Shown here one piece after another: positions 5,663-9,436 of a DNA stretch of 9,436 bases. The stretch is taken from contig QHPA01000188.1 of assembly GCA_003218935.1 (NCBI GenBank), positions 1 through 9,436 of the forward strand. Reading direction: 5' to 3'. This stretch comes from Verrucomicrobiota bacterium. GTDB lineage: Bacteria > Verrucomicrobiota > Verrucomicrobiia > Limisphaerales > AV2. Under the pieces are notes generated by a model that searched no databases, was not told the DNA's origin, and saw only the letters and a list, made by a program, of their open reading frames with translations. The translations under genes and the position numbers were made by a program. The stretch's first letter is position 1; every line of letters starts with the position of its first letter.

Positions 5663-5871
5663 CAACTACAGATAGACACGGATTAACACGGATGATGTTT
5701 TCGCCATCCGATCCTGGGTCACATAAAAGATCGCGCTTTTCGCCTGCGCGCAAATCCAAGCACTGAAAAAGCCAACCCAAGAACAGATTCTGTGTCGGAT
5801 TCGTGTGAATTCGTGAAATTCGTGTCAGATTATTCTGCTTATCCGTGTCCATCTGTGTCCATCCGTGGTTG
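5663..5871. repeat. Inverted-repeat element built from decamers (MITE-like)
   Basis: The left arm (5663-5696) and right arm (5838-5871) are imperfect reverse complements over about 34 bases. Each is built from 10-base units, seen on the plus strand of the right arm as TCCGTGTCCA, TCTGTGTCCA and TCCGTGGTTG (5842-5871). Three more related units, beginning TTCGTG, lie inside at 5800-5828. The element fills almost the whole spacer and ends three bases from the next stop codon. It has no coding content, so it resembles a non-autonomous element. Confidence 0.75.
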
Positions 5872-5873
5872 AT

Positions 5874-7034
5874 TTACCGATGAAATGACTTCGTGAAATC
5901 GTCGTCTTTGATCTCGACCACTTTCTTTTCGAACTTCGATTCGGCAATCAATTGCTGAAGCTTCTTCTCGAACGCCGCGCTGTCCATCGGTAATTCAACG
6001 GTCTGGCCGATCAACGAGGAATACAATATCGCGTTGGCCAGTTCCACGGAGTGTACTCCCTCCTCGCCGGGCGCGATCAGCGGTTTTCCGTCGAGAATAG
6101 CGTCCACGAAGTTTTGCATGAGGGTCGCGTGCGGGGTGGCGGCGTCTTCAAAAGGGATGTCCTCCTGTCGGACCTCAGGTTTCACGAAGCCGACTTTCGC
6201 GGACTTGCTGAATTCGATCATGTCTGCTTCGTTGCGAGCGAAAGTAAGCCGGCTGTTTTCAAGCACGACCTTGCCGCGCGTGCCGGCGATTTCGAAGCGG
6301 TTCGTGCCGGGCGCCTCGCCGGTGGACGTAATGAACACGCCGGTCGCGCCGTTCGGATATTCAAGGCAGGCAGTCACGTTGTCCTCGACCTCGATGTTGT
6401 GGTAGCGGCCAAGCTGGCAGAAACCGCGGACACGCGATGGCACACCGAGCAGCCAGGCGATTACGTCGAGGTTGTGGAGGCATTGATTGAGCAACACGCC
6501 GCCGCCTTCGCCCCGCCAGGTCGCGCGCCAGCCGCCGCTGGCGTAGTACGCCTCGGTGCGATACCAGTCCGTGATGATCCAGCTCATCCGGACGATTTCG
6601 CCCAGGTCGCTATTCTGGATCAGTTTTCGGATTTTCAGATAACGCGGCTCGGTGCGGAGTTGAAACATCGCGGCGAAAACCTGCTTCGGATGTCTCTTCG
6701 CGACAGCGATGAGCCGTTCGGCATCGGCTTTGTGCGCGGAGATCGGCTTCTCGACCATTAAATGCATGCCGGCCTCCAGCGCGGCCATGCCGATCGACGT
6801 ATGCTGGTAATGCGGCGTGGCGACGATGACCGCGTCCACTCCGCGCGACGGGACCAGTTTCTCAGCGCGGTCGAAGACTTTCAGTCCTTTGGCTTTGTAA
6901 GGATCGAGTTTCTGCGGCGAGGTGCTGCAAACGGCGACGAGTTCGCAACGCGGCACTTTGCCTTCGAGCAAATAGCCGGCGTGGTGTTTGCCGATATTGC
7001 CCATGCCGATGATGCCAAGACGAACTTTGTTCAT
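5874..7034 (-). CDS. Gfo/Idh/MocA-family NAD(P)-dependent oxidoreductase
   Basis: 386 residues. The Rossmann motif LGIIGMGNIGKHH is at 6-18 and VATPHYQH at 71-78. EKP is at 95-97, and GGGVLLNQCLHNLD (177-190) carries the family's N-x-x-x-H-x-x-D signature (Asn183, His187, Asp190). EVEDN (215-219) and a full C-terminal beta-sheet domain follow. These features predict a cytoplasmic NAD(P)-dependent sugar or polyol dehydrogenase; the substrate is unknown. It is distinct from the oxidoreductase at 1181-2257, sharing only family motifs. ATG at 7034 is 15 bases after the S46 peptidase stop, which suggests co-transcription; no clear Shine-Dalgarno site is seen. The end is unusually charged (EKKVVEIKDDDFTKSFHR) and stops directly beside the decamer element. 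Confidence 0.9.
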   Translation of the reverse strand: MNKVRLGIIGMGNIGKHHAGYLLEGKVPRCELVAVCSTSPQKLDPYKAKGLKVFDRAEKLVPSRGVDAVIVATPHYQHTSIGMAALEAGMHLMVEKPISAHKADAERLIAVAKRHPKQVFAAMFQLRTEPRYLKIRKLIQNSDLGEIVRMSWIITDWYRTEAYYASGGWRATWRGEGGGVLLNQCLHNLDVIAWLLGVPSRVRGFCQLGRYHNIEVEDNVTACLEYPNGATGVFITSTGEAPGTNRFEIAGTRGKVVLENSRLTFARNEADMIEFSKSAKVGFVKPEVRQEDIPFEDAATPHATLMQNFVDAILDGKPLIAPGEEGVHSVELANAILYSSLIGQTVELPMDSAAFEKKLQQLIAESKFEKKVVEIKDDDFTKSFHR

Positions 7035-7049
7035 GCGTCGTCAAAAAGA

Positions 7050-9146
7050 TTACTTTCGCTTCCTTTTCCCGGTCAACTCGTCGGCGAGCGCGCCGGCGTC
7101 ATACACCTTGCGCAGCGCCTCGATAATCGACTGCGAACAAACGGAGACGGCGCGCGCCTGCTTGTCCGTGTAGGCGAAGTCGAGCACCAATGACTGGATG
7201 TTGCCGTCGAAGATGATGCCGACGAATTCGGTGTCGCGGTTGATGACCGGGCTGCCGGAATTCCCGCCGATGATGTCGGCCGTGCTGACGAAATTGAACG
7301 GCGTGTTCAAGTTGAGGCGGCCTTTGCGCTTCAGCCAACGCGGGGGGATGTCGAACGGCGGCTGGTTCTGATGTTCTTCGCCGCGCTGGTAAAGGCCTTC
7401 GAGCGCGGTCTGAAACGGGATTTGCGCGCCGTTTTCCTCGTAGCCCTTCACCGCGCCGTACGCGAGCCGCAGCGTGAAGGTCGCGTCCGGGTAAGTGCTA
7501 GTTCCCTCGATGGCAAAGCGGGCTTTGGAGATTTGCGCGTGCGCCTGTTGTTTCGATTCGGTTTGCGTTTCGATGATCTTGCGCACCGCGCGGGCGTCCG
7601 GATCGATCAGTCTCGCGAGTTCGATCATCGGGTCGCGGGCCGCGTCCACGGCGGACCGGCCTTCGCTGTAAAGCTTCTTGCGGAATGCGACGTCCCTGAG
7701 TCTGGTGCCGCGCACCAGGTCGGACGCGCGCTCCTGCGGCGGTTTGCCAGCCAGGACTTTCTGCACGAGCGGGTCCGTGTAGCCGAGCTTGCCGGCCAGA
7801 AACGTGAGCGAGTCGGCCAGCGTCAACTGTTCGAGGTCGTCGTAGATCGGTTTTTCGGAAAAGAGCTGGAATTCGAGCGACGCGAGGCCCGCCTCGCCGA
7901 ACTCGCGTAATCGCTCCGAATTCGGCTTTGGTTTTTCGTCGGCGGCGCGCAGCAACGTGCGGGCGATGCCGAACAGGTCGCTATAGAAGCCGTGTCCGAC
8001 TTCGAGCAGGTTGTAGCGGCGCGCGTTTTCAGCGATGATTTTTTGCGCTTCCGCAATCCTGTCCCAGGCGCCAACGGCATCCTTCAATTCCGGCCTGGCG
8101 GCCACGGCGTCGCGCAGCCTTTTCTCCGCCGCTTGTTTTTGCTCCATCAGTTTGGGATCCAGCACGCCGGCGAGTTCGCCGACGTACGCCTTGCGGCTGT
8201 TCTGCACGCCGAACAGGTCTTCCTTCGCGCGGCGGGCGTTCTCGTCGCTGCGCGCGCTGTAGCTGGAGAGCAGCACTTCGAGTCCGTGCAGGCGTTCCAG
8301 GGCGTAAGGCAGGCGTTGGTCGCGCACGTATTCCAGTTCGGCGACGGTGAAAAGCCGGCTGGTGCGGCCCGGATGGCCGGAAACGAAGACCAGTTCATTT
8401 TCGGAAACGCCAGCTTCGCTCCATTTCAAGTAATGCTGTAGCTTCGCCGGCTTATCGTTTTCATAAACGCGGAACAGGCAGATATCAAGGTCGAAGCGCG
8501 GATACTCAAAGTTGTCCGGGTCGCCGCCGTAAAAGGCGATCTGCTGCTCAGGCGCGAAGACGAGGCGGACGTCGGTGTATTTCTTGAAGCGATAAAGATG
8601 ATACTGGCCGCCCTGGTAAAGCGTGACCACGTCGCTGCGCAAACCGGTCTTGTCGAACGATTCCTTTTCGATCTCCGCCATCACGGCGCGGCGGGCGAGG
8701 AACGCCTGCTCAACGGCCATCCCCGGTTTCACGGCGGCGTTCACGCGCGTCGTGACATCCTCGATGCTCATGAGGACATTCAGTTCGAGATCGAGACAGC
8801 GTTTTTCTTCCGCCTGCGACCGGGCGTAAAAGCCGTCGCGCAGGTAATTTTTGTTTTTGTCACCGAACTTTTGCAGGGCGTCGGCGCCGACGTGATGATT
8901 CGATATCACCAGGCCGTCCTCGGAGACAAAGGAACCGGAGCCGCCGCTATTGAAGCGCACGGACGATTTCTGGACGTGATCGAGCCATGCTCCGGTCACG
9001 TCGAAGCTGTATTTTTCCTTGAGCTGTTTGCGCGGCGGATCGTTGACCAGCCACATGCCTTCGTCCGCCTGGACTGAGGGAGAAAAAGTGACCATAAAAA
9101 CAATCAGCGCCGCGCCGAGCAGCCAGCGGGTTGGATTCATTTTCAT
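7050..9146 (-). CDS. Secreted S46-family dipeptidyl-peptidase (DPP7/DPP11-like)
   Basis: 698 residues, close to the ~700 typical of S46 exopeptidases, which remove dipeptides from peptide N-termini in the periplasm. The signal peptide spans about 1-27 (basic start, hydrophobic stretch WLLGAALIVFMVTF, cleavage after VQA). The mature N-terminus DEGMW is the usual S46 opening. Chymotrypsin-fold triad: His85 in VISNHHVG, probable Asp221 in YPRFDLDICLFRVY, and Ser630 in IIGGNSGSPV. The long helical insert (about 265-560) is the family's cap domain. Counting from the catalytic serine, the DPP7/DPP11 specificity position falls on Gly648 in FDGN. Glycine there suggests DPP7-like rather than acidic-residue specificity; this is an inference. 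Val86 follows the histidine where many homologues have cysteine. Met1 and Met3 are both possible starts. It probably leads the transcript containing the downstream oxidoreductase. Confidence 0.92.
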   Translation of the reverse strand: MKMNPTRWLLGAALIVFMVTFSPSVQADEGMWLVNDPPRKQLKEKYSFDVTGAWLDHVQKSSVRFNSGGSGSFVSEDGLVISNHHVGADALQKFGDKNKNYLRDGFYARSQAEEKRCLDLELNVLMSIEDVTTRVNAAVKPGMAVEQAFLARRAVMAEIEKESFDKTGLRSDVVTLYQGGQYHLYRFKKYTDVRLVFAPEQQIAFYGGDPDNFEYPRFDLDICLFRVYENDKPAKLQHYLKWSEAGVSENELVFVSGHPGRTSRLFTVAELEYVRDQRLPYALERLHGLEVLLSSYSARSDENARRAKEDLFGVQNSRKAYVGELAGVLDPKLMEQKQAAEKRLRDAVAARPELKDAVGAWDRIAEAQKIIAENARRYNLLEVGHGFYSDLFGIARTLLRAADEKPKPNSERLREFGEAGLASLEFQLFSEKPIYDDLEQLTLADSLTFLAGKLGYTDPLVQKVLAGKPPQERASDLVRGTRLRDVAFRKKLYSEGRSAVDAARDPMIELARLIDPDARAVRKIIETQTESKQQAHAQISKARFAIEGTSTYPDATFTLRLAYGAVKGYEENGAQIPFQTALEGLYQRGEEHQNQPPFDIPPRWLKRKGRLNLNTPFNFVSTADIIGGNSGSPVINRDTEFVGIIFDGNIQSLVLDFAYTDKQARAVSVCSQSIIEALRKVYDAGALADELTGKRKRK

Positions 9147-9213
9147 AAAACCGGCTGGATATTAAAAGTCCCGATTCTTTATGAGAAGAAATAAACAACG
9201 AAAGCGCCCCGCC

Positions 9214-9436
9214 TCACCGCCAGAGCCACGTCAGCAGGGGGGCGAACACCAGGCTCGGCAGGTAGTCCGCCAGTTCGATTTTTTTCAGTTCGAAAATGAT
9301 CAGGGCGACGCAGAAGACGAGCAGTCCGGCGGTGGCGTTGATGGGATCAAGCAACGAGTACTTCGCCAGCCAGGGCTGAGCCAGTTTGGTGAGCAGCGTG
9401 ATCGTGCCCTGGCACGCAATGACCGGAACGACTGAC
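9214..9436 (-). CDS. C-terminal part of DUF554-family (YqgA-like) membrane protein
   Basis: The last 73 residues of a minus-strand gene whose start lies beyond the window; the stop is TGA at 9216-9214. The readable segment has QGTITLLTKLAQP (residues 9-21 of the fragment), NATAGLLVFCVALIIFELKK (33-52) and LADYLPSLVFAPLLTWLWR (55-73). The second is a transmembrane stretch followed by a basic loop and a final hydrophobic helix. This order (a glycine-rich helix, K-K-I, then a LP.L..APLL ending) matches the DUF554/YqgA integral membrane family, of unknown function. It runs in the same direction as the S46 gene, 67 bases upstream of it. Recognition is by pattern only, since the N-terminal half is absent. 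Confidence 0.7.
   Translation of the reverse strand, partial: SVVPVIACQGTITLLTKLAQPWLAKYSLLDPINATAGLLVFCVALIIFELKKIELADYLPSLVFAPLLTWLWR

Noticed and set aside
4633..5766. 377-residue plus-strand open frame
   Set aside because: It runs through palindrome cassette 3 and then antisense to the TIM-barrel gene, whose metal ligands are intact on the minus strand.
5800..5871. Possible CRISPR-like array
   Set aside because: The units are contiguous degenerate decamers without unique spacers, and no cas genes are present.
6051..6761. 236-residue plus-strand open frame
   Set aside because: It is antisense to the second oxidoreductase and has no family motif.
9147..9213. Promoter for the S46 gene
   Set aside because: AT-rich TTTAATAT-like sequence is present on the minus strand, but no -35 box at a good spacing could be supported.
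9181..9435. 84-residue plus-strand open frame at the window edge
   Set aside because: It has low-complexity, charged composition. The minus strand instead gives a clear membrane-protein C-terminus of the DUF554 type.

Overview
The window looks like a chromosomal segment of a GC-rich, free-living bacterium, most likely a member of the Verrucomicrobiota (Pedosphaera/Limisphaerales-like). This is an inference from: Gfo/Idh/MocA oxidoreductases and xylose-isomerase-like TIM barrels sitting with NagB-type deaminases, a secreted S46 peptidase, a REP-associated transposase ending in an EDWPY..RW motif, weak or absent Shine-Dalgarno sites, and intergenic spacers packed with palindromes and 'TCCGTGTCCA'-type decamer repeats. 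No rRNA or marker gene fixes the taxonomy.

Layout. Positions 1-1147 hold a tandem duplication of a small HUH/Y1 REP-associated tyrosine transposase (RAYT); copy 1 is cut by the window edge and copy 2 is intact. Each copy is followed by a cluster of REP-like palindromes of the GGTGGGGCGAG family. Next, on the plus strand, come a Gfo/Idh/MocA oxidoreductase (1181-2257) and two divergent NagB/glucosamine-6-phosphate deaminase-like paralogs (2488-3282 and 3504-4274), with a different repeat element in each spacer. A 478-base convergent spacer (4275-4752) holds three consecutive palindromic cassettes that share the same outer frame. On the minus strand, read from right to left, are the C-terminal tail of a DUF554-type membrane protein (9214-9436), a secreted S46 dipeptidyl-peptidase (7050-9146), a second Gfo/Idh/MocA oxidoreductase (5874-7034, 15 bases after the peptidase) and a sugar isomerase/epimerase-like TIM barrel (4753-5652).

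How the genes may work together. Four of the five central genes are sugar or amino-sugar enzymes (two NAD(P)-dependent dehydrogenases, one isomerase/epimerase, two deaminase-type proteins counted as a pair), so a cytoplasmic pathway converting a modified or amino sugar into central metabolites is plausible, with the exported peptidase adding dipeptide release from proteins outside the inner membrane. Substrates cannot be read from the sequence, and no transporter, kinase, deacetylase or regulator is present here.

The most unusual content is non-coding: a RAYT duplication whose differences are all confined to its 3' part, an intrinsic-terminator-like palindrome inside the transposase reading frame, several REP families (some with a GTAG head), a three-cassette palindrome array, and a decamer-periodic inverted-repeat element between two genes.
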